From assembly GCF_000266945.1 (NCBI RefSeq), contig NC_018025.1, forward strand, positions 6,080,001 through 6,144,000: a stretch of 64,000 nt of DNA. Reading direction: 5' to 3'. Each line of letters opens with the position of its first letter. The stretch's first letter is position 1. A program made the position numbers and the translations under genes. Source of the stretch: Desulfomonile tiedjei DSM 6799 (GTDB lineage: Bacteria; Desulfobacterota; Desulfomonilia; Desulfomonilales; Desulfomonilaceae). Shown here piece by piece: positions 37,289 through 46,021 of this stretch. The notes under the pieces are model-generated. The model was not told where the DNA came from. It searched no databases and saw only the letters and a list, made by a program, of their open reading frames with translations.

Positions 37289-37759
37289 ATGCATTTCACA
37301 CCGGAAACCGTGAAAGAGTTAGTGGAAAAGAAAATAGCCTTTGTGGAACGCATGGGGCTTAAAGTCATTGAATTAACGCCAGGATACGTGAAGCTCATAG
37401 CGCCGCTCCAGGGAAACGAAAATCACGTCGGCAGCATGTACGCCGGCGCACTTTTTACCCTTGCGGAAATACCTGGTGGTGCACTGATTTTGACCACTTT
37501 CGATCCCACAAAGTGTTTCCCCGTGATAAAAGAACTGACCATCAAATTTCTGCGTCCGGCAGTCTCCGATATAACCACAGAGATATCCCTTTCTCGTGAG
37601 GAAGTGGACCGTATTACGGGAGAAGTCTCCGAGAAAGGTAAGGCAGACTTTATTCTCCATGGAGAATTGAAGGATCAAACCGGGACTGTAGTTGCCGTGA
37701 GTCAGGGATTGTACCAGATACGTTTGACGGACAAAGCATGGGCTCACATCGACGGGTGA
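37289..37759 (+). CDS. Hotdog-fold acyl-CoA thioesterase-like protein
   Basis: A 156-residue protein from ATG 37289, fixed by GGAGG five bases upstream; the longer frame from 37247 starts inside the repeat element. It is a PaaI/YiiD-type (DUF4442-like) hotdog domain: GLKVIELTPGYVKLIAPLQGNENHVGSMYAGALFTLAEIPGG, with the conserved N-H-x-G-S and A-L-x-x-L-A-E pattern. It may hydrolyse CoA esters made by the upstream synthetase; that link is inferred from context. Confidence 0.78.
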   Translation: MHFTPETVKELVEKKIAFVERMGLKVIELTPGYVKLIAPLQGNENHVGSMYAGALFTLAEIPGGALILTTFDPTKCFPVIKELTIKFLRPAVSDITTEISLSREEVDRITGEVSEKGKADFILHGELKDQTGTVVAVSQGLYQIRLTDKAWAHIDG

Positions 37760-38034
37760 TCGGTCGCCGTCGTCTCTGTCTGCCCGAACTGGTCGATTTG
37801 TTATGAAAAATGTGCCGGCACGGAGGCACGGCACCCACCGATTTTCGTGAAGCGCTTTTCGCAATCGGACAAAATTCTGACGTCTATCTCACGCTCCAAT
37901 ACAAGATCTTAGTGGGGATCGGCGTCCCTATCGGTCTATTCTGGCGATATCATTGATCATATTGAAGATGTGCCGGCACCGACGTCAATACTCCTATCCT
38001 CGAATCGAACGTTATTTCTGGCAATTCCCATAGA
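37757..38034 (+). repeat. Two MITE-like fragments in tandem
   Basis: 37757-37875 matches the right part of copies 1 and 2 (GGTCGATTTGT..., GTGCCGGCACGGAGGCACGGCAC, CAATCGGAC). 37875-38034 is like the 42.6 kb copy (AAAATTCTGACG ... GATATCATTGATCATATTGAAG ... GGCAATTCCCATA). They fill the space between the thioesterase gene and the convergent O-antigen ligase gene. Confidence 0.6.
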
Positions 38035-38040
38035 GAAGGA

Positions 38041-39408
38041 TCACGTTCTTTCGGCAGTAATCCTGAGTAGTTCACGTTGTGGCTGATTTCTTACATTGGG
38101 ACCGTGGGCCGAAATCACTCTTGGGGTGGGGTACTCTCGCTCGATAAGGACAATGATCAAGCATATGAACACCAGAAGCAGTATGGAGCTCCGGTTCATT
38201 GTCAAAACAGGTCCGCCAAAACCTGCTGCAACGATCATCAACCATAACAGGAGCATTACCAGGCCGTATTTGCTGTTTTTCACGATTCCTTGAATGCCGC
38301 TTCGGCCGATTATTCCCAGGATGAATATATACCAGGCCAGGGCTACAATTCCTCCTTGTGTGAAGAACTCGAGGTACGCGTTGTCCAGTACATCGGAGGT
38401 TCCCAATCCTATCCCGCAGACTGGGTCACTTCTCAATATTCGCTCGACTTGCGTCAGAATCCACCCTTCCTTTCCGAATCGTCCCGCAGTGTATACACCT
38501 ATAGGATCGCTCGCCAGATAACCGGGATCGGTCATGAGTTCCAAGAAGGAGATACCGATCCACTGATCCGCAAATTCTATCGCAATAATCGCAACACCCG
38601 ACAATCCGAGAAAGACTTTGAACAGTGTTCCGAAATGCAATTTCTTGCAGAAAAGAAAGTAGAGAATTCCTGCCGGTATGCCCCCGAACAGAAATACTTT
38701 GGAAGCAGAGAGAATTCCTCCGATAATTAAAAACGGAAGTAAGAGCCACTGCCAGCTAGAGCGATATTGGTTGACATAGTAAGTCCAACTCACCAGGGCA
38801 ACCGAATATGCTAACCCATTTTCAACGGGCTGATCGAATATTCCACAATATCTTCCTTGTATGACTGCATTTTCCCATACAGTCCGTTCATCCATAGAGC
38901 GAAGAAAAAAATGGGCCACCGGCCACATGTCCCAGAACATCTGACATGCAGCAATCACGGTATTAAGACTCAAGAGAATACACATCGTAAGAGATACTTT
39001 TTGCAGTGCATCGGATAGTACTCTCTCTTGTTTCTCTGCCGTAATGAAGGCCATAATCCCTATGATAGCCATGGGTTGAGTAAAATTATCCAGACTGGCA
39101 AGCACCAAATTCCATGAAAGTTTTGGGTGCCCTCCGAAAAACGTTGAGACTAATGTCCATATAGCAACAGCAAAGAAAGAGAGGGTAAGCCACAGAAGCG
39201 CATGGTTAAATCTCATTGTGAAGAAGAAAGGCATATCCATAATGAAGAAAGCAATGCACAGACCATAAATAACAGCATGGTCGAGCCTCAATCCCAAACC
39301 GGGAAGCAAATATGGACCGAATGCCGATGCAACAAGACAGCAGCTCACAATACCGAGCCTGTGTGTATTGAAACAATGTGGAACACCGTGATTCCTATCG
39401 ACCATCAT
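38041..39408 (-). CDS. O-antigen ligase / polymerase family protein
   Basis: About 455 residues with some ten membrane segments and a large periplasmic loop, the Wzy/WaaL pattern. The loop carries the usual ligase features near ERTVWENAVIQGRYCGIFDQPVENGLAYSVALV, and later RILRSDPVCGIGLGTSDVLDNAYLEFFTQGGIVALAWYIFILG, where the G-x-G-x-S and N-x-x-L-E blocks are typical. The start is uncertain (GTG 39417 or ATG 39408/39405). It is the last gene of the minus-strand polysaccharide cluster; polymerisation of repeat units is the likely role. Confidence 0.78.
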   Translation of the reverse strand: MMVDRNHGVPHCFNTHRLGIVSCCLVASAFGPYLLPGLGLRLDHAVIYGLCIAFFIMDMPFFFTMRFNHALLWLTLSFFAVAIWTLVSTFFGGHPKLSWNLVLASLDNFTQPMAIIGIMAFITAEKQERVLSDALQKVSLTMCILLSLNTVIAACQMFWDMWPVAHFFLRSMDERTVWENAVIQGRYCGIFDQPVENGLAYSVALVSWTYYVNQYRSSWQWLLLPFLIIGGILSASKVFLFGGIPAGILYFLFCKKLHFGTLFKVFLGLSGVAIIAIEFADQWIGISFLELMTDPGYLASDPIGVYTAGRFGKEGWILTQVERILRSDPVCGIGLGTSDVLDNAYLEFFTQGGIVALAWYIFILGIIGRSGIQGIVKNSKYGLVMLLLWLMIVAAGFGGPVLTMNRSSILLLVFICLIIVLIEREYPTPRVISAHGPNVRNQPQRELLRITAERT

Positions 39409-39564
39409 AGTGAGCACACTTTCAACCAGGGAAATGCCCTGTTCGACTTCTCGTTCCCAGGGTCAATGCGTTCCTTACAAATAGTGTGTTTCAACGACCG
39501 CCTCCCTCAACCACAGGAAGAGAGCAGCCGATTATAATCAATAGACACTTCATCACTGCAACAG

Positions 39565-40941
39565 TCACTTCCGATGATCTCCTCTCAAACGAGACCATCC
39601 AAAATGAGGTTCGAACCCGCCTGGTACGGCTGGCGTTACATTTCTCAGATGGATTCTGCCTGATGAATCGTGCCGAAAGTCGTCTATTTCGATCTCTTCC
39701 AAATTCTGTGAGAAGATAGGCCATCGATGACAAGCAAAGGCTTCCCTGACCAAGGGGATCATAGAGGGTTCAAACCCCATCAGTCTTGACACTGTCGCGT
39801 CAACTTCTGCCGGATTACTCCCTGCTACAAGCACTTTGGATTTGACAGGATGCGGGCGAGTGGGACCATGGCCCTCACCACCTACGATCCCGTCTACAAT
39901 GCAAAGAAAGTGCTTGCGGTTCCCCGCCTCTCTCCAGGTACCATCCAGGTTTCCGTAAAGAAGTGCTCGATTCAAATCCAATGCCATGCGCCAGCACGTG
40001 TCATTACCGTACCAATTACCATTTCGCACGACACGTTCGCTGTCTCCCAGGAACTTCTTGCCAAGCGACCGCGTGACTTCCAGAATTCGTGTTCCAAGTC
40101 CAGGCATCAGAAGCGCCATCTGGTGCATACTCCGTTTGAGAACACTCTCCATATGGTAAGAGAATCGTGCTTCCGGAAATTCGTCTCCACCTTCTCCCGG
40201 GTAGCCTTCTGCATGATGGGGCAACCAATTCTTGTCACCGTTGATACCCACCAGATTCTTCAAAGAGCACGTCAGGCCTGTCTTCTTGTGCGTTTTGAGC
40301 TTGGGAAGATTGATAAACAGATCGGAATTGAGGGGCGTCGATGCTATCAGATACTCGTGCTTGGTTCCACAGTGATGGTCGTTGACTTCCTTACGGTCAT
40401 AATCCGCCCCATAATAGTGTCCCTCTCCAGGATGCTGAAAAAATAGGCTATCAACCCCCAGGTTCAACTGTGTGTAACCCAATGGATCGGGAACATTTGC
40501 CAATCTGTCGACAATTACTCCGTTGCGAATCACGAAAATCTCGCGGCGGAGATCCAGCACACTCAGCGACAACCGCGGGTAACGTTGTCGTAACCTGTCG
40601 AGTCTAACCCCAAGATCTCCTCGGTCGATTATCTTTGCAAACCGGGCATTACTATGAGGGGCGTCACAGATGATAATGGAACCAGTGCCCCCCATGTTTG
40701 CAGCCAATTCGTCAACGACAATTTCTACAATAATGGGGTGAGTAATGACCGATTCCCACTCGTTTGCATTCTTGTCGTGAGACTCTTGAATCCAGTTGGG
40801 TTTTACTACGACCATCTTGGATGTACAAGACAGTGAGTTCCAACCCATTGCTTCCCACTGCAGGCGTAATACTTCTCTGATAAAAGAGGCAATCTTTTCC
40901 GTTTCCTCGTAGGACTCTATGTGACCAATCCTTGGAATCAT
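39565..40941 (-). CDS. DUF362 domain protein in polysaccharide cluster
   Basis: A 458-residue soluble protein of the DUF362 family. Visible blocks: VVVKPNWIQESH near residue 46, IIICDAPHSN, FINLPKLKTHKKTGLTCSLKNLVGINGDKNWLPHH, the central family signature, and IVDGIVGGEGHGPTRPHPVKSKVLVAGSNPAEVDATVSRLMGF. No ferredoxin clusters are present, unlike some DUF362 proteins. DUF362 members occur repeatedly in capsule and O-antigen loci, but the biochemical role is unknown. Confidence 0.82.
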   Translation of the reverse strand: MIPRIGHIESYEETEKIASFIREVLRLQWEAMGWNSLSCTSKMVVVKPNWIQESHDKNANEWESVITHPIIVEIVVDELAANMGGTGSIIICDAPHSNARFAKIIDRGDLGVRLDRLRQRYPRLSLSVLDLRREIFVIRNGVIVDRLANVPDPLGYTQLNLGVDSLFFQHPGEGHYYGADYDRKEVNDHHCGTKHEYLIASTPLNSDLFINLPKLKTHKKTGLTCSLKNLVGINGDKNWLPHHAEGYPGEGGDEFPEARFSYHMESVLKRSMHQMALLMPGLGTRILEVTRSLGKKFLGDSERVVRNGNWYGNDTCWRMALDLNRALLYGNLDGTWREAGNRKHFLCIVDGIVGGEGHGPTRPHPVKSKVLVAGSNPAEVDATVSRLMGFEPSMIPLVREAFACHRWPIFSQNLEEIEIDDFRHDSSGRIHLRNVTPAVPGGFEPHFGWSRLRGDHRK

Positions 40942-41068
40942 GGCAATTCACATATTCTTACTATTGGGGATCGGAATCTACGTTCAAAGCAATTTCTCGA
41001 AAAACAAGGTGTACACTATAGATTAACATGAAATCCGTGCTGCTTATTGGTCGAGCTTTCAAAGGCAA

Positions 41069-42571
41069 CTATTTCACCGTCATCCATCTCAACCCTGTGA
41101 GCAGACCCGCTCTAATCCGCCACGGGGCCCAGGCAAACTTCCTTCCCAGCCATTCTGCATCTTCGCGATTTATGACTCTCAAGAATCTCAGACAGATGGC
41201 GTACATTCCGACTCCAGTGCCGACTGCTAAAGGAATAGCCGCAGGGAAGGGGAGGAGTGTCAAAACAGCCCGTGCTGACAAGGCGCAGAAGGCGGCTGCA
41301 AACAAGGTCTTCACAATGAACATATACGGTACCTTATGCTTTAGCCCAAACGCTATATACAAAGTCTGAAAAGCAATTATTCCCGTCTGAACGCCTGCGC
41401 GAACCCACACTGCTCCCCACGCGCCATGGGACGGAATAACAAAAAAACAGGCGCCTATAGCTATTAAGCCACCAAGTCCTTCTACGAATGCAACGAAACG
41501 CGAATAGCCTATCCCATACACAAGGGCAGACCCAACTCCACCGAACGTGAGACATGAAAGCCCTATCAGCACCACTGCCATAGGCACTGCAGGCCTAAAC
41601 TGCTCGCCGTACAAGAAGGGAAGCAGAACCGGAACAATTGCTGCTCCCCCCAGACCGAGTGGAAAAGCCAGCAATGTCATGATGCGTGTTCCGGCTGCGT
41701 ACGTATGTTCGATAGTGCTTCTATCCTCAGCTCCCAGGAGATTGGCGAAATGAGGCAAGAATGCACCCCGTAGTAGCAGAGGAGCATAAATTGCCATACT
41801 CGAAAGGGTGAGACCGGCGCTGAACAAGCCGACTTCGTAGCTGTTCCAATATTTTTCTATAAAGAAGATTTCGACCCGTCCCCAAACCACAGCGGAAACG
41901 ATATGACCGATCCATGCATTGCTCGTATATGTCCAGAATTCCTGTTTCAGCATGGGGCTTGGGGTGCGTGTAACTCGATTCGGTTTTAAAACGCCCAGGA
42001 TCAACAACAGTAATGGGAGACTGCCGAGCGCATAGCCTACAACCGCTCCGGTTACCCCGAAAAAGAATACTCCGAAATATTGTACTATGATCAAGAGAAT
42101 CGCAGAAACGAGATTGACCAAAGCCAGTGAATGAAAGTCTAACCTCCCGGTATATTCGGCAGTTTTCATGCTGGCGAAGAAAGTCGATACGAATGCAAGC
42201 ACTATTGAAGAGGTCAATACCATGTCTAAATAGTGTGTTTCTTTTTCGTACCACCATAGAAACAGCATCAACAGAGTGCACCCGAACAGACACGCAATAA
42301 CAGATCGTTTGTAGATCCATTTCATCAAACCATTAATTTCACTTGTGCGACCTCCTCCCTGCAATTCGGCTACATAGCGTGTCATTCCATTTGAAAGACC
42401 GAAATTCGTCAGTACGTAGAGGCTTTCACAGACGCACGTCAAGAAAGCGAACTGCCCTATTCCGATCGGCCCTAGTATTCGCGCGATCATGATGTTGCTC
42501 GCGAAACGCCCAAGAATGCCGATCACACTTGCAAATGCCGACCAAACGCTTTTTGCTGCTAACGACTCCAT
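41069..42571 (-). CDS. Polysaccharide flippase (Wzx-like)
   Basis: A 500-residue membrane protein of the MOP/PST flippase superfamily with about 12-14 membrane segments. The N-terminus has FASNIMIARILGPIGIGQFAFL, a typical Wzx start, with FWTYTSNAWIGHIVSAVVW and VEIFFIEKYWNSYEVGLFSAGLTLSSM in the middle. It would flip undecaprenyl-linked repeat units to the periplasm. It lies between the GT4 and DUF362 genes. Confidence 0.85.
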   Translation of the reverse strand: MESLAAKSVWSAFASVIGILGRFASNIMIARILGPIGIGQFAFLTCVCESLYVLTNFGLSNGMTRYVAELQGGGRTSEINGLMKWIYKRSVIACLFGCTLLMLFLWWYEKETHYLDMVLTSSIVLAFVSTFFASMKTAEYTGRLDFHSLALVNLVSAILLIIVQYFGVFFFGVTGAVVGYALGSLPLLLLILGVLKPNRVTRTPSPMLKQEFWTYTSNAWIGHIVSAVVWGRVEIFFIEKYWNSYEVGLFSAGLTLSSMAIYAPLLLRGAFLPHFANLLGAEDRSTIEHTYAAGTRIMTLLAFPLGLGGAAIVPVLLPFLYGEQFRPAVPMAVVLIGLSCLTFGGVGSALVYGIGYSRFVAFVEGLGGLIAIGACFFVIPSHGAWGAVWVRAGVQTGIIAFQTLYIAFGLKHKVPYMFIVKTLFAAAFCALSARAVLTLLPFPAAIPLAVGTGVGMYAICLRFLRVINREDAEWLGRKFAWAPWRIRAGLLTGLRWMTVK

Positions 42572-42596
42572 CGATGTGATTCACCGGCTTCGATTG

Positions 42597-42789
42597 TTAT
42601 AGTCAGTGCCAAAAATTCTGTCGTTTATCCCGCATGTGAATTACAGGATATTGGTAGGGAACCGGCGTCTCTGCCGGTCCATTCTAGCGATATCATTGAT
42701 CATATTGAAGATGTGCCGGCACGGAGGCACGGCACTCACCAATATTCCTAATCTTCAATCGGATACACTAATTTTGGCACTTACTATAA
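42597..42789 (+). mobile_element. MITE-like dispersed repeat with the best-preserved TIRs
   Basis: A 193-bp element whose ends are TTATAGTCAGTGCCAAAA and TTTTGGCACTTACTATAA, an 18-bp terminal inverted repeat with one mismatch. It contains GGCGTCTCTGCCGG, GATATCATTGATCATATTG and GTGCCGGC blocks. It lies between the flippase and GT4 genes, in a gene-free 273-base gap. The intact GGCGTCTCTGCC site here is the uninterrupted form of the site split at 51683. Confidence 0.8.
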
Positions 42790-42844
42790 TTTCTTCCAAC
42801 GAATTCCTTCCTGCATCATCAGATGATACAACCCATAAGGAATT

Positions 42845-44107
42845 TCACTTTTCACATTCTGCATCAGCATGTTTCTGTTGAGATCTCTTTTCAAGCAGCA
42901 ATTCCATGCATTTTAATGCATCTCTTGCTTTTACTTCTCTGGAATACTTTTCTTTTGCGACTTCTCGACCTCTCCTCCCCATCTGAGTCAACCTGTCTTT
43001 CTGAGCACTCAAACCGATTACTTCTGCGGCTAATTTTTCGGCATTGCCTGAAGGAATGCATACTCCAGCTCCTGCGTCTTCAACGAGACAAGCGCTTTCA
43101 CCTTCAACCGCATGAATAATAGGCACTTCCATTGCCATTGCTTCGAAAATTTTCGATGGAATTACGGTTCGAAATATGGGATCGGGCCTCAAGTGAACGA
43201 GAAATGCATCCAGACAACTCAGATAAGAGGGCATCTGCTCACGCGGAATGAAGTCTCGAATTATTACATTTTTGAGACCATTCGCATTCGTAAGCTCTTG
43301 AATTCGAGCTCGTTCAGCGCCTTCGCCCATAATAAGAAATTTCAGATGCTCGTGGTCCTTGCATAACGATGCCGCGTGTACAATGGTTTCTATCCCGTGT
43401 GCCATGCCTACCGTCCCGATATATCCGGCCAAAAAGTCTTTTCCATTCACGCCCAAAGCAGCTCGAGCATCCAATTTTACATTTGTCGGATGAAAAAAAT
43501 CAGTGTCCACTGCATTTTCCACGACTGTAATTTTTTCAGCAGGTATTCCTCGGCTGACGAGGTTTTCTTTGAAAGAATGTGTCAGGCTGATAACATGATC
43601 CGAATTCCGGTAAAGAAAGAGCTCGATTTTTTCGGTAAACGAGACGATTCCGCCGTTCAAGGCGCCCACGGCTTTTATCGAATCGGGCCAGAGGTCTCTC
43701 AGTTCAAAAATCCATGGACGATCCAACAACCTCGAGATTACGCATCCTGCCATAGGCACAAACAGAGGAGGAGAAGTTGCCAGAATGAGATCGAATCCGG
43801 GAAAACGAAAGGACTGCAGAATGGCGGAAACCATGAAGCTGGCGTAGTCGAGCACTCGTCTAACGAGTTTTTCATTCGGGGCCATGTAGGAAAACAATCT
43901 TATTACTCGAATCCCTTCAATGATTTCCTCTTGATACAAGGCGTTTCTGTACCCAGGAAACAGCTCCCCTCTCGGAAAATTCGGAGCGCACGTTACTACC
44001 GTGACTTCATTTCCCAGTTCAATCCATTTCCTGGAATGTTCCAGTATCCGAAAAGAAGGGGCCGTAATTTCCGGATAAAATCTATCTGTAATGATAAGTA
44101 TGTGCAT
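42845..44107 (-). CDS. Glycosyltransferase family 4 (WbuB/WcaI-like)
   Basis: A 420-residue GT-B fold retaining glycosyltransferase. N-terminal acceptor domain: ILIITDRFYPEITAPSFRILEHSRKW, VVTCAPNFPRGELF. C-terminal donor domain: AGYIGTVGMAHGIETIVHAA, GEGAERARI, and the EX7E motif region in IPSKIFEAMAMEVPII. It probably adds a sugar (often an N-acetyl-amino sugar in this subgroup) to the lipid-linked primer. It is the only plain glycosyltransferase in this part of the cluster. Confidence 0.87.
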   Translation of the reverse strand: MHILIITDRFYPEITAPSFRILEHSRKWIELGNEVTVVTCAPNFPRGELFPGYRNALYQEEIIEGIRVIRLFSYMAPNEKLVRRVLDYASFMVSAILQSFRFPGFDLILATSPPLFVPMAGCVISRLLDRPWIFELRDLWPDSIKAVGALNGGIVSFTEKIELFLYRNSDHVISLTHSFKENLVSRGIPAEKITVVENAVDTDFFHPTNVKLDARAALGVNGKDFLAGYIGTVGMAHGIETIVHAASLCKDHEHLKFLIMGEGAERARIQELTNANGLKNVIIRDFIPREQMPSYLSCLDAFLVHLRPDPIFRTVIPSKIFEAMAMEVPIIHAVEGESACLVEDAGAGVCIPSGNAEKLAAEVIGLSAQKDRLTQMGRRGREVAKEKYSREVKARDALKCMELLLEKRSQQKHADAECEK

Positions 44108-44164
44108 GATTGGAACCCTAACAATTTCGCTTTCAACCCAAGTCAGTTGAATCTCATTATCATT

Positions 44165-45658
44165 TCACCTGGCGCCACGCATAACTGTGCCAAGGGTTCT
44201 TATGATAATTGCAAGGTCCAATATAAAATTACCATTCTTTATATAGTATAAATCGTAACAGAGCTTTTCTGCAGCATCTTTTTCGCTGGATCCATACCGG
44301 TACATAATCTGCGCCCATCCTGTAATTCCGGGCTTTACTAGGTGTCGTACATCGTAATATGGAATACTTGACGAGAGGAGAGATACGAATTCAGGACGTT
44401 CGGGACGCGGTCCGACAAACGACATGTCGCCTTTTAAGACATTGATAAACTGAGGGGTTTCGTCAAGTCGGGTTTTTCGTAAGATTCTCCCGATTTGAGT
44501 CACCCGGCTATCGTTCTTGGATGCCCACACCGGTTTTCCCTGCGATTCAGCGCCATCCACCATAGATCTAAACTTAATGAGAGAAAATGTCTTGCCATCC
44601 AGGCCAACACGGGTCTGATAATAGAAAATCGGTCCCGGGCCGCTTATTTTTACAAGAATCCCGATTAACACCCACAGAGGCAGGCAGAGGACCAAACCTA
44701 CGCTCGCCAGGAGCACGTCCGAGGCGCGTTTGAATGCTCGGCCTAGCGGTCTCAGTAAATAGAGATCGGCAGACATGAGCCAATTCAGGTCCATTTTTTG
44801 CAAAGGGGCCTTCTGAAAAGTGCTCTCGAAATACCAGAAGAATCCTGCAACCTGTTTCCCTTCCTTGAGATACTCCAAAGCCCTGAGAAGTACTTCGCGG
44901 TCGCATGCGTCATCCACAATAATGAGATCGAACCCGCCTTTTTCGTCCAATGCCTTGGAGTCCGGGTCCGAGCGGGAAGATTGATCCAGAATGGCGCAGA
45001 AGTGACCTGGAGCAACTGCAGCTATCTTCGACAAAGATCCTCCGATCTTCTGAACTTCATCCTGAACCAGACTGGCAGTAGCAGTGGTTCCTACTACCAG
45101 AATATTTTTCTGATTTCTTGACCCAAAAAACGATAATAGTGCTCTCACGCCGAATGCTGTCGGAATGAGCGAAACTGTACTAATAAAAACGATCCATCTA
45201 CCTACACTACGATAGTAGATAACATAATTTGCAAGTAAAAATATTGCCCAAGCCATCACTACCGCTGCAATTACAGCAAGAAGAGGCTGCCATAGCATAC
45301 GTAAATGCCTTCGGTCGTATGCTCCTGCAGCTAGCCCGCACAGAGAAAAAACGGCACTGAAGGCCGGCATTGCGACCTCTGCGCTTACATGTTGGTCGGT
45401 CAAATCGAAAAAAGAATACGAAGGGGACAGTGAATACCCTAAAATCACTGAGGCTGCAGCTAATAAGACATCCGAAACCAGCAAAATCTTAATTTGCAGT
45501 GAAGGGGTGGCAGATAGTTGTTGTACGATCTTGATTAATTCAGACGCAATCGCTCTGGGTGTCCACCTTCTATTTGCAGGATTTTGGGCCGTACCGATGC
45601 AACTTTCAGCCGCTCGTGGACAGTTATGTATATTATCAATTCTTGAGTTGATGCTCAT
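44165..45658 (-). CDS. Initiating polyprenyl-phosphate glycosylphosphotransferase
   Basis: A 497-residue protein of the bacterial sugar transferase (PHPT) family: four N-terminal membrane segments, a CoA-binding-like soluble domain, one more membrane segment (ASDVLLASVGLVLCLPLWVLIGILVK) and the catalytic domain with GPIFYYQTRVGLDGKTFSLIKFRSMV, KTRLDETPQFINVLKGDMSFVGPRPERPEF and YDLYYIKNGNFILDLAIIIRTL. It transfers a sugar phosphate to undecaprenyl phosphate, starting repeat-unit synthesis. GGGAGAA precedes the ATG. Confidence 0.9.
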   Translation of the reverse strand: MSINSRIDNIHNCPRAAESCIGTAQNPANRRWTPRAIASELIKIVQQLSATPSLQIKILLVSDVLLAAASVILGYSLSPSYSFFDLTDQHVSAEVAMPAFSAVFSLCGLAAGAYDRRHLRMLWQPLLAVIAAVVMAWAIFLLANYVIYYRSVGRWIVFISTVSLIPTAFGVRALLSFFGSRNQKNILVVGTTATASLVQDEVQKIGGSLSKIAAVAPGHFCAILDQSSRSDPDSKALDEKGGFDLIIVDDACDREVLLRALEYLKEGKQVAGFFWYFESTFQKAPLQKMDLNWLMSADLYLLRPLGRAFKRASDVLLASVGLVLCLPLWVLIGILVKISGPGPIFYYQTRVGLDGKTFSLIKFRSMVDGAESQGKPVWASKNDSRVTQIGRILRKTRLDETPQFINVLKGDMSFVGPRPERPEFVSLLSSSIPYYDVRHLVKPGITGWAQIMYRYGSSEKDAAEKLCYDLYYIKNGNFILDLAIIIRTLGTVMRGAR

Positions 45659-45951
45659 GGATTAATTCTCCCCTCTACAATTCTGTACACGCTAATCGCC
45701 TCAGAGCATATAATTCATCTATTTAAACAGTTTGAGGCATGAATTTCTAAGTTAAATTGTTTCAGTAATTAATTAAGTGACGAATAATACGAACAGTAGC
45801 TTGCGGTGTCCCCCCTTTCGATGAAGATAGATTATCCTAGCAACCCCTGTACGTTGTGTCAAGCCTACAATTTGGCTACGTTTGTGACCATTTTTTGTTA
45901 CTTGTACGAGATCTCTACCTACTTACAAGTATTGCAGAACCCTTCTTATAC

Positions 45952-46005
45952 CGATTCGCTTTTCTTTTCACGATCTGGGAGGCTGGAGATATCCTTCGCA
46001 CGCGA
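45952..46005 (-). repeat. Fragment of repeat family B
   Basis: CGATTCGCTTTTCTTTTC and GGGAGGCTGGAGATATCCTTCG match the 22798 copy but break off after about 50 bases. The rest of the 363-base interval 45659-46021 shows no gene. Confidence 0.5.
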
Positions 46006-46021
46006 ATTGGTACAAGGCCTA

